A stretch of 64,000 bases of DNA from Crossaster papposus (lineage: Eukaryota > Echinodermata > Asteroidea > Velatida > Solasteridae), in NCBI GenBank assembly GCA_037893245.1, contig JBAIAA010001121.1, positions 124,001-188,000 of the forward strand. The letters are read 5' to 3'. Under the pieces are notes generated by a model. The model was not told where the DNA came from. It worked only from the letters and a program-made list of their open reading frames with translations, and did not search any database. Position numbers and translations under genes: made by a program. This document shows, piece by piece, positions 26,401-34,291 of the stretch (its first letter is position 1; every line of letters starts with the position of its first letter).

Positions 26401-29400
26401 ATGTGCACAACAAGATTCCAGAATGGGATAAACGCGGCAGATGCATACAAGGCTATGGGAGACGTGGTAACCAAATCTGCATTCTGTGCATTTTTTCGTG
26501 AAATCAAAAAAAGATGAATGGAAACTTTTGTTTAAACAGAAGTTTTGACACATGACAAGGCCCCTTAACCAGTTCGCGCCGGATGACGTATATAAACGCA
26601 AAAATTTCCCAAAATTCAAAACGGATGACGCATAAACACGACAAGTTCAAGTTCGGAAATGTATGTCAGCAGCGAGCAAGGCCGGAAATGCGTGGGTGTG
26701 CTTCCCGGCACTATCAGCCTGAACACGCTTCAGATCGAGTTTCGTTAAAAAAAATCCCGCCCGTCGGCTCGGCGTTGTTAAAATAATCCCGGCGCGAACT
26801 GGTTAAAACACTCCGCATGTATGGTACATATATGTAACCAACTTAAATTATATACATGTACCTGTAATTCTTCTCTAAGATAAAAACAGAAGGTTTTGTT
26901 TGAAATTTTCAAACCGAAACCAGGCTACATGGAAAAAAAAATGTTAAGCTAAGAAAAAATTTCAGTTGACACCTTAAAGCTACGACGGCATAATCACCTC
27001 TGTCTAACAATTTACCAAGAGAAATGTCATCGTGCTGCCAACAAATATATAAAAAATACAATTGAAACTCACCTCGTTTCTGCATGAAGGAGAAAAGCTC
27101 GTCCAAAAATGCCTTCCGTTTACGGTCGTTAGATAATTCATAAAGCTGTGGCCAAAAGAAAAGGGGGAAAATAGGAATGATTCAAGCTGATCGACAGATA
27201 GTGGTTTAGAAGGCATTGGCAGGTACCGGTACTTAGCCTAGGACAACAAATTTGTTTGAAATTGGAATTTTCCAAACTTGTGTTTTATTTCTTTAAAGGT
27301 AGGATACACCATTTGCAGAAATCAAAAAAATTTACTGCCGAATTATTAGGAAATGTTTTACTTATTTGAAACTTGAAAGTAAATAATGATTCTAGGCATC
27401 CAGCACAATGATTGCGCTAAATATCCTGTAATTATTCTGAAAAAAACACAAATTACATAAGAATAACTGCTTGACGCCAGTTGAAAACAAACGCTGTTTT
27501 CGGGCTTTTCTCGGCATCAATGACAGTGAAACTTCGGACAGCTCAGTTAAACGGTATTTACTATAAAATACAACCCTCCAAATCTACTCATTTATGATAA
27601 TTCAAGCAATTACCAATGGTGTATCCTACCTTTAAAATGTATTGTTTTCAGCTTAGAAGGGAAAACAAAGTTTAGCATTGTTAGGGGCAACTTGAAATGA
27701 AGAGCTTAAAAGTAAGTGCGGATTGCCGTGGTCTCAGGGTCTTAATTTGTGGTCTGCGGGTGATTCTGCGGGTTGTGGGTTTGAGTCCAGCCTGGGGTTA
27801 TGGTGCGCGTGCCCTTGGGCAAGAAAATGAAATAAGGGAATACAAATCAAGCTGGCACTAACTCCACTTTAGCCACACTCCAATTTATTCCATCAAAACA
27901 AATTATGGCAGCCTCCCACGCAGGAAATCAAAAATCGGATTATTTCATAACAAAGGATGTGCACAATCTATGAGGCGCCAAAATCTCCTTGATAATCATA
28001 TTTTCATCGGGCGGAACTGGCCAATAAGACTGGGGGAAAAGTAATTAAGGTGGAAAATCTCCCCCTGATGCAGGAAGTGCTGATGCAAGAAAACAAAAGG
28101 TGTTTCTTGCTGATAAAAAAATCAAGAGGAAAAAATATAAGTCTGGAGGAAGTCTGAGGCAAAACGGCCGTGAGAACTGATTGAATGGCTCAAACTGAAG
28201 ACTGAAAAATACTCTCGGGATGTTAAACATTGGGCAAACATGCTCAGTTTGTTTCTAGTTTTATGAGTGATCTGAGCCCCTTCCAACTTGGCTACAGCTC
28301 AGAGTAAACACTCAATGGCACTCATGTGTATCATGATAACTGGATGAAGCCATAGCTGTAGTCAGGTTAACTAGCCCAGCACAGCCATTAGAGAAACTGC
28401 TAAAAATACTGCCAAAATAAAAATAGGTTGTATCTCTCGTAAAGTACACCAAGCTGAAACTTCAACATTATATATTTGGAACATCTTTCTTTGGAATTGG
28501 AGTGGTTGTAATTGGAAACGAATGAAATGTCTAACTCCACTGCGATCCCCAATGCACAGGTAGCTAAGGATTTCCGTGAATTCACCAAGATTCATCAATA
28601 TTTTTTCTTGGGATAAACACGGCAGATAAATATACACAATGTATAGGGACGTGGTAACCGAATCTCGACATTTTGTGCGATTTTTGCAGGCAATCGAAAA
28701 AGACGATGGAAACTTTTGTTCGAACAAAAGTTTGGACACACAAGACACTCGAAAACAATGCGCTGTCCAAATGGTTTATTTGAAAATGTTACTTCAGAAC
28801 ACCACAAACTCTAAATTTGCTGGTACCCGCTATGCTTTAGCACGTATGCTATGAATTGTTTACAAATGTACATTGTATCTCGAAGGAAAAATCATCAAAT
28901 CTTGATGTGCACACGCACAGTTGCAATACCGAACCAGTTGGTTTATTGCCTCAATAGTTTGGATTTCACACGTGTGTACAAATACAGTTCAGTATAATAC
29001 ATACTTAACTTGTACAGTAGTTGTAAACCCTTGCTGTGATGTATTTTGTGCCCCAACTCGACCGCCAAAAGAAAACATTAGGCCCTCTTAACTTATTTGA
29101 AAAAACCGAACAAAAAACCTAGAGACTATTATTTTACTTAATCAATCATCGTTCATCCACACTCTGAAGCTACCTGTACAATACATGTACTTTATAAATA
29201 GGCTAGGCCCACCACACTTTCTCTTTCAGTACACAATTATCAAAGTCGTATCTGTCATTATTTTTGTGATGTTCCACAGATCGCTGCACCCTGATAAAAG
29301 ACACCATTGAATAAGGGCCTACTACATGAATGTAATCCTACTTGTATTGATCCCCGCTTAGCAATGCTTAGCTCTTTTAAGTGCTCCTTTGTGGCAATTT

Positions 29401-32400
29401 TCGTTATACATGATGATGTAGCCAGGGGGTGAGAGTCTAGGAACATGGGGTGCACAGTGGGTCCCATGTTATTGGACAATGACAGGTGAATTATTAATAG
29501 GCCGAGATCTACCATACATGTACCATAAGCCGTGTTCGCACTGGACTTTTTTGGGGGAAGGTTTTACTGAGACGATGGTAAAATAAAAAATGGTCAAATG
29601 TTACCACTGTTCGCACTTGGACTTTCGACACAGGAAAATTTTACCTAGACCGTGGGAGAAGTAGCCAAGCTGTCATTATAATAACTCGTGAGGGCGCTTT
29701 GCGTGACCTTTTTGCATTGACCCCGGTGTACCCATTCGCGATTGCGATCCGATCAAATCATTGACGCCATGCCATCGTAGGTACGGTATTGCATCCGTTG
29801 TCGTGCTTTCATTCGTCGTAAGACACGTTGACGTTCTTTATTATCATTTGGAAATGATGCACTAGTAGCACCAATCAAACTTCCGACTGTATCAATAATA
29901 ATATCTGCCATAATATTGACCAAAGGAACCCCAACTCTACGTAATCTTTTTGCAGAACCACGTGCGAATGTGATCACGATGCGATTTGCATGTATCAGCG
30001 TGCCCGCATGTAAACAATGCAAAGAGCGCATGCGCAGTGCCTTGTATAGCGTGACCTTGCACTGGACGGCCGGGTGGACGTTTTCCTGGGACGCTTTTAC
30101 CGGGTCGCGCTGTTCGCACTGGACTTATCGTCTAGGGAAAGGTGACCAGGGACGTTTTTCCGGGCAGCAGTTGGCCGGTAGAAGTACCCACTGGACTCGG
30201 GAGAAGTACCCGAGAGGAAAACGTCCTAGGCTGTCCGCACTGGACTTAAAATGGGAAAAGGACCCATCGTCTAGGTACGTTTTATCATTTTAAGTCCAGT
30301 GCGAACATGGCTTTAATCACTATACATGTTGGTAAAAAGAATGCTTAGTTTACATGTAGCTTTGCGAAACTGTCTGGGGATTGTACGTTATGATCGCGAT
30401 GTGAATTCAATGATTTTGATCAACGGGTTGAGTTTTATTTTTGAAAAATGTACAAAGTTTTATGAAATCTAATGAAAATGAAAACAAAAAGTGGATAGGG
30501 ATAGGTTCCCCATTTTCAAAAATGTTTAGAATTAAAGGTATAAGTACTGGTGGGCCATTTGTGAATTGTGCAGTCATCATTTCAAGCAGCAAGTCCTTCA
30601 AATCTAATGAATGATCCTTGACAACTAATCAAGTTTTAGCTCTGCAAATGCTGTATATTCTGAGAAAACGATTTGTTTCCAAGATTTTGATTTCAATTAA
30701 AAATTTAAATTTAAATTGCGACTACAATCAGCATTCAGGGCACGTTCTCGATTGCAGCGTGCCAACTAATCCCGTGTCACGCACTGAACCGACCAAAGTT
30801 TGGGTTAGTTGAAAATTGAAAATTGAAAATTGTACCTTAATAAGTTTGGTGAAATAAATCCTAGGACGAGTTGCGTTACCAGAAGAGATATGCGTCTTAG
30901 TGTTTCGGGATTATTTTGACACTGACCGGACAGGATTGTTTTTCATGAACCTCGATTTGAGATGGGTTTAGGCAAGCATCTGTGGATAGCACACCCTGAT
31001 ATTTACGGCCTCTCTCGCTGTGAGCTGGTCACTAACATATTTTCGGCTTTACTCGTTGCACTGTTTATCAGTCATTGGTTCTGAATACCGCAAAACCTTT
31101 GCGTGTAAACACGTCATCAGACGCGAAGTGGTTAAAAAGACGCAAGAAATTGTCGCACACAATTTTTCTGTTGTCAGATCCGATGGAATAATGCAAAATA
31201 CATTTACTGCCGAAACCTAGTCTGTGGTTTTCAGGCAGCGGTGAGTCATTAAAAAAAGAATCAGTCATCGTTAGGAAATGAATCTCCTTAAGCATCAGGG
31301 CATTGGCCAACACAACTTGTCACTTTCACCAAACATTTGTGCAGCAAAACGCGGGCGGCACCTGGCAATAGTGAAGACAGAAGAACCGTTTAAAACTGAT
31401 CTCTAAATCGATGCCCAGGTGAATTCTGGCTATGTCCGAGTCTGTACTTTTCCCCAAGTCCTGGAGTTGTTTACACACATTTTAATAATATGCTGCAAAG
31501 TCCAGCAACGCAATTTGTTTGAACCCTACAGTAGCAATTCATATCTAGTCAAACTCCAACACCAAATTATGTTGGAATCTGTTAGAATGGGTACTGGGCC
31601 CTTGAACTGTTACACTGGGTTAGGTATACCGTACCTCCACAATCAGAGTCCAACAGTTTGTGTGTACAGTTTACCATAATGGTGTTGGAATTTGCCAGGA
31701 TGGGTATGGCTCCTCGTTATTTACACTAGGGAGTTAGGGTTAAAGCAATTTTTTAAGCTAAACTTTAACAACTCCCACACTTGGTTTAAACTTTAGTTTA
31801 AACAAAATTGTAATACCCCTTACCTAAATACTGTATCTCCATGTATAATCGTATTTGTAAAAAAATGTCTTGACAAAAATTAATTGAAAAACAAAACCTC
31901 ACCTGCTTAAACTGCTCTTCAAATGTCCACTCGGACTGTCCACCACCTCTGTCAGACATTCCAGCCTCCTTGAACGCCGTTGGCGAGATAGGTTTAACGT
32001 CTTCCAAGATGTCATTGTCGCCTTCGGAATACGGGCTGCCCTCACACGGCTGCTCCAGTTTGATTGAATAGTCCTCGGGTCGGTTGGCCAGATTCAGTAC
32101 GTTAGTCTCGTCATCGGAGGGGCATCTCTCCAATGGTGACGGGCATCGTTCCAAGGAGGCACTCTCTCTTTCTAAAGAGGACCTCTCGGAGGCTTTCTCC
32201 GATGTGAGCCTGTCAGAGAGTGACCCAGATCTCCCCAATGGAGACCTTTCTAATGGAGACCTTTCTAATATCGACCTCTCTGGTGAGATCCTCTCGCATG
32301 TTCTCTCTCCCCGAGTGGCATATTCTCTGATTTGGGCGGTTGGCGACAATGAGTTCCTTCTACTGCGAGGTTCGTAGCCAACAGGGCTTCCATTGTTGGG

Positions 32401-33498
32401 GGATGAGGTGTTCAGGTGCGGTGGTGAGGTCTTATAATGCCTTGGTGGGAATATGGGGTGTGGGTGGGGACTCAGTTTGATAGGGTTTCGGTGTCTTGGT
32501 CCAAGGGACAAGTCTAGTTCCCTGTCCTCTGTTGACAGCATTCCATTCTCTGGTTCATCCCTTTCCTTGCAGTTGAATTCTCTGTCCATCTCATCGGAAT
32601 CGTAGTCGTCGCGGCCATTTACCATCTCAAGACGACGGAAGATCTGCTGACGTCTTGCGTGGTCAAGGGAGAGCGCAGACATCATGGCTCGACTGTAGAA
32701 AGGATGATGCCTCGGCTGATGAAACAGACAAAAACAATTGACAAACAAGTGCTGCATAAATTCAGTTAAATCGAAAAGAATATACCGGTAGTATCCCGAC
32801 GCCACTTCAACTGTTGTGTACAGTCAGAGTCTATTGGAGAGTCAGACAAATTTGTAAAAAAATATTTTTTGCAATGACTGACTTTTATTGAGATGATTAT
32901 GATACATACTGTACAAGTTACAATCAATGCCAAAGAAATGTATAGAAAACTTTTTTTCTTCAATTAATCCTATTAATATTTTCATTAGCTTGAACATTCC
33001 AGCTCTAGAGCTTATGACACGAAATAAGCAGCAAATCTCCCCACTTAAGTTAGAGTTAGACTTAGAGCTGTAATTTTTAAGCTAGATTTTCTTTGCTATG
33101 GTTTTATTTTTTTAAGAACATACCGTACCTTTCAATTTCTAGGCTAGGCCTGACTGAGATTGAGAAGAATTGTACAACTAAGTACTTTAGTAAGTACATG
33201 TAATACAATTTACAAGTTGTTTCCTACCTCCATGGTTACATCAATGCGTAGGGCCCAAAAGTACGTTTGAAAATTAGGGTTTGCTTTTTTGAAGGTCGTG
33301 CACATTTTTCGCCCACAGCTCCATGTTACCAAGATTTTATGGGCTAGATCCTATGTTTGTAAAGTTGGCATAAAAAGTAAACTCGACGTGACGATAATTG
33401 TTAATATGATTATGAATCCAACTTACCGGTAAAATGTGATTCTGTGACCGTACACCGTTGCTGTGCCCTTGCTCCAAAACCTCCACACTTCGCTCCAT
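11280..33498 (-). CDS. ARID3 (dri): ARID3-type transcription factor (dead ringer / Bright), complete, 7 exons
   Basis: Minus-strand exons: 33498-33427, 32715-31903, 27145-27073, 15967-15784, 12989-12769, 12038-11820, 11437-11280 (TGA). All junctions keep frame, giving 579 residues. The extended ARID DNA-binding domain spans about 287-410 (WTFEEQFKQ, FLDELFSFMQKRG, NRIPIMAKQVLDLY, KGGLVEVINKK, WREITKGLNLPASITSAAF, YMKYLYPYECEKR). The C-terminal FELRGDNSLVVSIELNGVLYQG (534 onward) matches the beta part of the REKLES domain. ARID3 proteins are nuclear A/T-rich-DNA-binding regulators; the sea urchin orthologue acts in mesenchyme and oral-ectoderm gene networks. The classic alpha REKLES helix is not obvious. 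Residues 25-295 are low-complexity (Ser/Arg/Glu/Pro). Intron 3 is 11.1 kb and intron 2 is 4.8 kb, both repeat-laden. Confidence 0.95.
11475..11552 (-). repeat. tRNA-derived SINE head
   Basis: On the minus strand, GATAGCTCAGTTGGTAGAGC is a canonical A box region and ACTGGTTCAAGCC a B box. The acceptor stem does not close, so this is a SINE-like pseudo-tRNA rather than a gene. It lies in ARID3 intron 6, just upstream of the last exon. Confidence 0.65.
11735..11800 (+). repeat. tRNA-like SINE fragment
   Basis: GATCTAGTGGTTGATGCATC (A-box-like) and GGTTCGAGTCCC (B box) are separated by an anticodon-arm-sized gap. It lies in ARID3 intron 6; a related degenerate minus-strand copy lies at about 11640-11715. 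Confidence 0.5.
11820..12038 (-). CDS. ARID3 (dri): ARID3 exon 6
   Basis: 219 nt encoding DERDVRDYPPLRPF through PPAKRPLLTEEHHHRYL to HIKVTSNHG. The PAKRPLL and EEHHHRY stretch sits where other ARID3 proteins have the EKKMALVADEQQRLM region of REKLES, and may be its diverged counterpart (inference). Phases 1/1, with a GTAAGA donor. Confidence 0.88.
12099..12245. repeat. Short element bracketed by telomere-like AACCCTAACTCC / GTTAGGGTT
   Basis: The left end AACACTAACCCTAACTCC and right end GATTGTTAGGGTTATAA form imperfect inverted termini. Comparable pairs occur at 13014-13083 and 42945-43008. Confidence 0.45.
12405..12593. mobile_element. Foldback MITE, CTTTGGCTTAG / CTAAGACAAAG termini
   Basis: Homologous to the element at 56935-57175 (shared CTTCAGAAACATTCA-TCG-TTG-ATG, GGCAAAGCC and GACAAAGCAAAGGTTTTGAAAACCCC-type right end), with inverted termini. 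In ARID3 intron 5. Confidence 0.6.
12611..12728. mobile_element. Foldback MITE, GGATGCGTCCGAA / TTTCGAAAACGGCCT termini
   Basis: Inverted relation to 43407-43529. Shared blocks are TCTATGGCTATTG, GGTGTTCGCC, GTGAGCAGGCTGACAATAG and CATAGCCAGAGCTC. Next to another MITE, just downstream of ARID3 exon 5 on the minus strand. Confidence 0.6.
12769..12989 (-). CDS. ARID3 (dri): ARID3 exon 5 (end of ARID and Pro-rich linker)
   Basis: 221 nt: YMKYLYPYECEKRQLSTPSE, then LQAAIDGNRREGRR, then a Pro/Met/His-rich tail. It follows a TTTTCACAG acceptor and ends at GTGAGG. Confidence 0.96.
13014..13083. repeat. About 70-bp element with AACTCCCTAGG / TGTTAGGGTT ends
   Basis: Aligns along its length with 42945-43008 (GTGTG, AAAATCATAT, GAA, GGAAGGA-T-AGGA-TGTTAGGGTTA). 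It lies immediately upstream of ARID3 exon 5 in transcription order. Confidence 0.5.
13717..13956. mobile_element. Family A (TTAA foldback) MITE, ARID3 intron 4
   Basis: TTAACCAGTTAGCGCCAG at the left and CAGCGCAAACTGGTTAA at the right; 240 bp. Retains GGACGTATATACACGC, ACGCATAAACACG, GCAAGGCCGGAAA and GGGTGTGCTTCCCGG. Opposite orientation to the copy at 3246-3489. Confidence 0.82.
15784..15967 (-). CDS. ARID3 (dri): ARID3 exon 4 (ARID core)
   Basis: 184 nt encoding the helix-turn-helix core of ARID: TPVNRIPIMAKQVLDLY, GGLVEVINKKQWREITKGLN, PASITSAAFTLRT. The acceptor is CAAAAG and the donor GTAAGT, in phase 2. Confidence 0.97.
16255..16437. mobile_element. Family B MITE (GGTAGGATACACC), partial, inverted
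   Basis: Contains AATAATTACAGGATATCT, CGCAATCATTTTGCTGGATG, CTAGAATCATTATTTACTTT and TTGCAAATGGTGTATCCTAC, the reverse complement of the family at 27292-27636. In ARID3 intron 3. Confidence 0.75.
16833..16860. repeat. Poly-C tract with one T interruption
   Basis: About 28 bases of C with a single T, in ARID3 intron 3 (G-rich in the ARID3 transcript). Confidence 0.85.
20128..20369. mobile_element. Family A (TTAA foldback) MITE, full copy
   Basis: TTAACCAGTTCGCGCCGG at the left and CCGGCGCGAACTGGTTAA at the right; 242 bp. Two GATGACG-ATATA blocks lie 40 bp apart. A weak open frame crosses it on the + strand, but the same string is shared by all copies, so it is not evidence of a gene. Confidence 0.87.
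20470..20565. mobile_element. Family A MITE, right-half fragment
   Basis: GCCTTGCTCCTGGCGTGTTTAT, TTTGAATTTCGG-AAA, TATACACGTCATCCG and CACAAACTGGTTAA match the end of family A copies; the left half is missing. Confidence 0.65.
21660..21800. repeat. Dispersed repeat, CTGTATTTCTGAGAAAAC...GTGTCACACACTGAAC
   Basis: Aligns with 30640-30796: AATGCTGTAT-TCTGAGAAAAC, CAATCAGCA-TCA-GGC-C-TTCTC, and CGTGTCACGCACTGAAC near the end. Nature unknown. In ARID3 intron 3. Confidence 0.5.
22284..22308. repeat. Poly-C run (about 25) plus CACA
   Basis: C homopolymer followed by AACACACACC in ARID3 intron 3. Confidence 0.9.
22782..23181. mobile_element. Pogo/Tigger-like MITE with TA target duplication
   Basis: The left end CAGTCAAACCTGGCC and right end CAAGGTTTGACTG are inverted repeats, flanked on both sides by TA. 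The sub-terminal blocks GCGGCCACC...GTGGCCACGA are also inverted. CAGT..ACTG termini with TA are typical of the pogo branch of Tc1/mariner elements. At 400 bp without a transposase it is non-autonomous. The 174-residue open frame across it on the minus strand is not supported. Confidence 0.75.
23815..24052. repeat. 235-bp G-rich (GGGGGAGG/GGGGTGGG) tract
   Basis: The + strand is almost pure G with isolated A and T and not one C between about 23829 and 24050. It ends in about 24 consecutive G. Dozens of G3+ runs make it strongly G-quadruplex-prone. In ARID3 intron 3; the ARID3 transcript is C-rich here. The several long frames crossing it (poly-Gly, poly-Pro) are compositional artefacts. Confidence 0.95.
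24165..24445. mobile_element. Family B MITE (GGTAGGATACACC), diverged copy
   Basis: Shares ACTACCAAATTATTAAGAAAT, ACTTATTTGATACTAAATAATGATT, TGCATCCAGTAAAA, GATTGTGCTCG, ACGCCAGTTGAAAACGAAC and TTTCTCGGCATCCATGATTG with 27292-27636; the termini are lost. Confidence 0.7.
26068..26355. mobile_element. Foldback element, AGGGCCAATTTCA / TGAAATTGGCCCC termini
   Basis: About 45 bp at each end are imperfect inverted repeats, including TTTGCTTAGCAA against TTGCTAAGCAAA. The interior has a duplicated TGACTGGTATTCAGCTG-type block. 288 bp, non-coding. Confidence 0.7.
26426..26558. repeat. Dispersed repeat pair member (GATAAACGCGGCAGA...ACGTGGTAACC)
   Basis: Homologous to 28608-28742: GGGATAAACGCGGCAGAT, GGGAGACGTGGTAACCAAATCT, TGGAAACTTTTGTT-AACAGAAGTTT. 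Same orientation, 2.2 kb apart, on either side of ARID3 exon 3. Confidence 0.6.
26565..26806. mobile_element. Family A (TTAA foldback) MITE, best-preserved copy
   Basis: TTAACCAGTTCGCGCCGG at the left and CCGGCGCGAACTGGTTAA at the right; 242 bp. Contains GGATGACGTATATAAACGC near the left end, i.e. a TGACG ATF/CRE-like half site directly before a TATATAAA box. In ARID3 intron 3, about 270 bp from exon 3. Confidence 0.9.
27073..27145 (-). CDS. ARID3 (dri): ARID3 exon 3 (ARID helix 1)
   Basis: 73 nt encoding LYELSNDRKRKAFLDELFSF and MQKR, with a GCCACAG acceptor and a GTGAGT donor in phase 1. It is a near-exact family match and is separated from its neighbours by 4.8 and 11.1 kb. Confidence 0.95.
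27292..27636. mobile_element. Family B MITE, reference copy in ARID3 intron 2
   Basis: The left end TTTAAAGGTAGGATACACCA and right end TGGTGTATCCTACCTTTAAA are perfect 20-bp inverted repeats. At 345 bp with no coding capacity it is a non-autonomous DNA element. The symmetric TTTAAA hides any target duplication. Confidence 0.88.
28608..28742. repeat. Dispersed repeat pair member (GATAAACACGGCAGA...ACGTGGTAACC)
   Basis: Second member of the pair with 26426-26558. Several minus-strand frames in both copies give similar peptides, which reflects the repeat rather than a gene. Confidence 0.6.
29527..30313. mobile_element. 787-bp element with AAGCCGTGTTCGCACTGGACT termini and iterated GCACTGGACT
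   Basis: The right end AGTCCAGTGCGAACATGGCTT is the near-perfect inverse of the left. Inside, variants of GTTCGCACTGGACTT recur at about 29608, 30053, 30111 and 30231. The C+G content exceeds that of the flanks. A minus-strand frame at 30031-29753 gives a basic peptide (NDNKERQRVLRRMKARQRMQ) that might be a remnant of a transposase N-terminus (weak inference). In ARID3 intron 2. Confidence 0.75.
30640..30796. repeat. Dispersed repeat, partner of 21660-21800
   Basis: Shares AATGCTGTATATTCTGAGAAAAC, CAATCAGCATTCAGGGCACGTTC and GTGTCACGCACTGAACCGACC with the other copy. Confidence 0.5.
30900..31135. mobile_element. Family A MITE, strongly diverged copy
   Basis: GGGATTATTTTGACACTGACC, GATAGCACACCCTGATATTTACGGCC and TGCGTGTAAACACGTCATCAG followed by CGCGAAGTGGTTAA align with family A, but the left terminus has decayed. 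In ARID3 intron 2. Confidence 0.65.
31903..32715 (-). CDS. ARID3 (dri): ARID3 exon 2: acidic/Ser-Arg-rich linker and start of ARID
   Basis: 271 codons between a TTTCATCAG acceptor and a GTGAGG donor. It contains an internal degenerate repeat of about 6-7 residues (LERSPLERSPLGRS, SLERCPSPLERCPS). It ends with SEWTFEEQFKQ, the first strand of the ARID domain. The open frame extends upstream into the intron, but the splice site and exon 1 make that extension unlikely to be coding. Confidence 0.9.
33427..33498 (-). CDS. ARID3 (dri): ARID3 exon 1 (first coding exon)
   Basis: ATG at 33498-33496 opens 24 codons (MERSVEVLEQGHSNG...HILP) ending exactly at a GTAAGT donor in phase 0. This joins in frame to the phase-0 acceptor at 32716. 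An open frame on both sides of a strong donor and acceptor is why this start is preferred over the internal Met-Met at 32685. The internal start remains the alternative. Confidence 0.75.
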
Positions 33499-33999
33499 CT
33501 CAACAAATCCTCCAGATTTGTTCTCCCCAAGCGACCAGGGGAATTCCTAAGAGGTTCGTCTCGGTATCCCACAAGTTTGAGAAATCAATCGATACAGTAC
33601 TCGTCGTACTGTCGTACTCGTACAGCTTGAACGACGAGCTCAGAACGACAACAAAAAACTGTTCCAAGTTTCCCGCATACAGTTTGTACGACGTGTATGG
33701 ACCTCGTGCGCGAGTGCAAGCTGCACACGTACGTACGTGTTTACGTTTATGTACGTTGTGGGATCACCGGCCGCACACGTGCGCATCAACTGTAGGGCGC
33801 CATCCAGGTGCAGCCCCTGTCCAATCACCGCCGCGCAGCGCGCAAGGCCAAGGTGCTAGGTATGTGAAGTTGTACTGCACTAGTTCAAGAATCCACAAGT
33901 CGACATCACTGGGGTTTCATAAACAAAATTAAATTATTGTCCGATTCTTCATCTTTCCATTTCTTTTCAATTGTAGGTGGGTTAGCCAATGACATTTGT

Positions 34000-34165
34000 A
34001 AAGGAAGGATACACCATTTGAAGATATGGGAACATGTTTACTACCGAATTCAAGAAATAACTTACTTATTTTAAAGTAAATAATTTTTCTGGGCATCAAG
34101 CAAAATGATTGCGCTAGACATCCTGTTGTTGAGAAAATTGAATTTTATAAAGATAATTCGCGATC
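34000..34165. mobile_element. Family B MITE, left-half copy
   Basis: AAGGAAGGATACACCATTTG, ACTACCGAATT-AAGAAATA, ACTTATTTTAAAGTAAATAAT and GCATCAAGCAAAATGATTGCG match 27292-27636; the right end is missing. Confidence 0.7.
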
Positions 34166-34258
34166 GTCGAGTTGCAGTTGTAAAACGGTTTTGTCAAAAT
34201 GAACTGAATTTTTTTAATGTGTCAACTGAATCGATCTACAAATTTCCTTAAAAATAAA

Positions 34259-34291
34259 TAAACTAATTAATTAATTAATTAATTAATTAAC
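34259..34291. repeat. (TTAA)n microsatellite
   Basis: About eight TTAA/AATT units. Of note because TTAA is also the flank of family A elements, although no element is inserted here. Confidence 0.85.

Larger units (their letters stand above)
15968..27072. other. 11.1-kb ARID3 intron 3
   Basis: No exon-like sequence with recognisable family similarity on either strand. Contents are family A MITEs at 20128-20369 and 26565-26806 plus a fragment at 20470-20565, a family B copy (24165-24445), a pogo-like element (22782-23181), a foldback (26068-26355), C/G homopolymers and a 235-bp G-rich tract. The remainder is A/T-rich unique-looking DNA that could contain enhancers; nothing in it is diagnosable by eye. 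Confidence 0.7.

Noticed and set aside
31798-32805. 335-codon frame taken as a single-exon gene
   Set aside because: Its core is ARID3 exon 2; the left and right extensions run into introns past clear donor and acceptor sites.
33444-33932. 162-codon + strand frame
   Set aside because: Antisense to ARID3 exon 1 and its CpG-richer 5' region; no family similarity.
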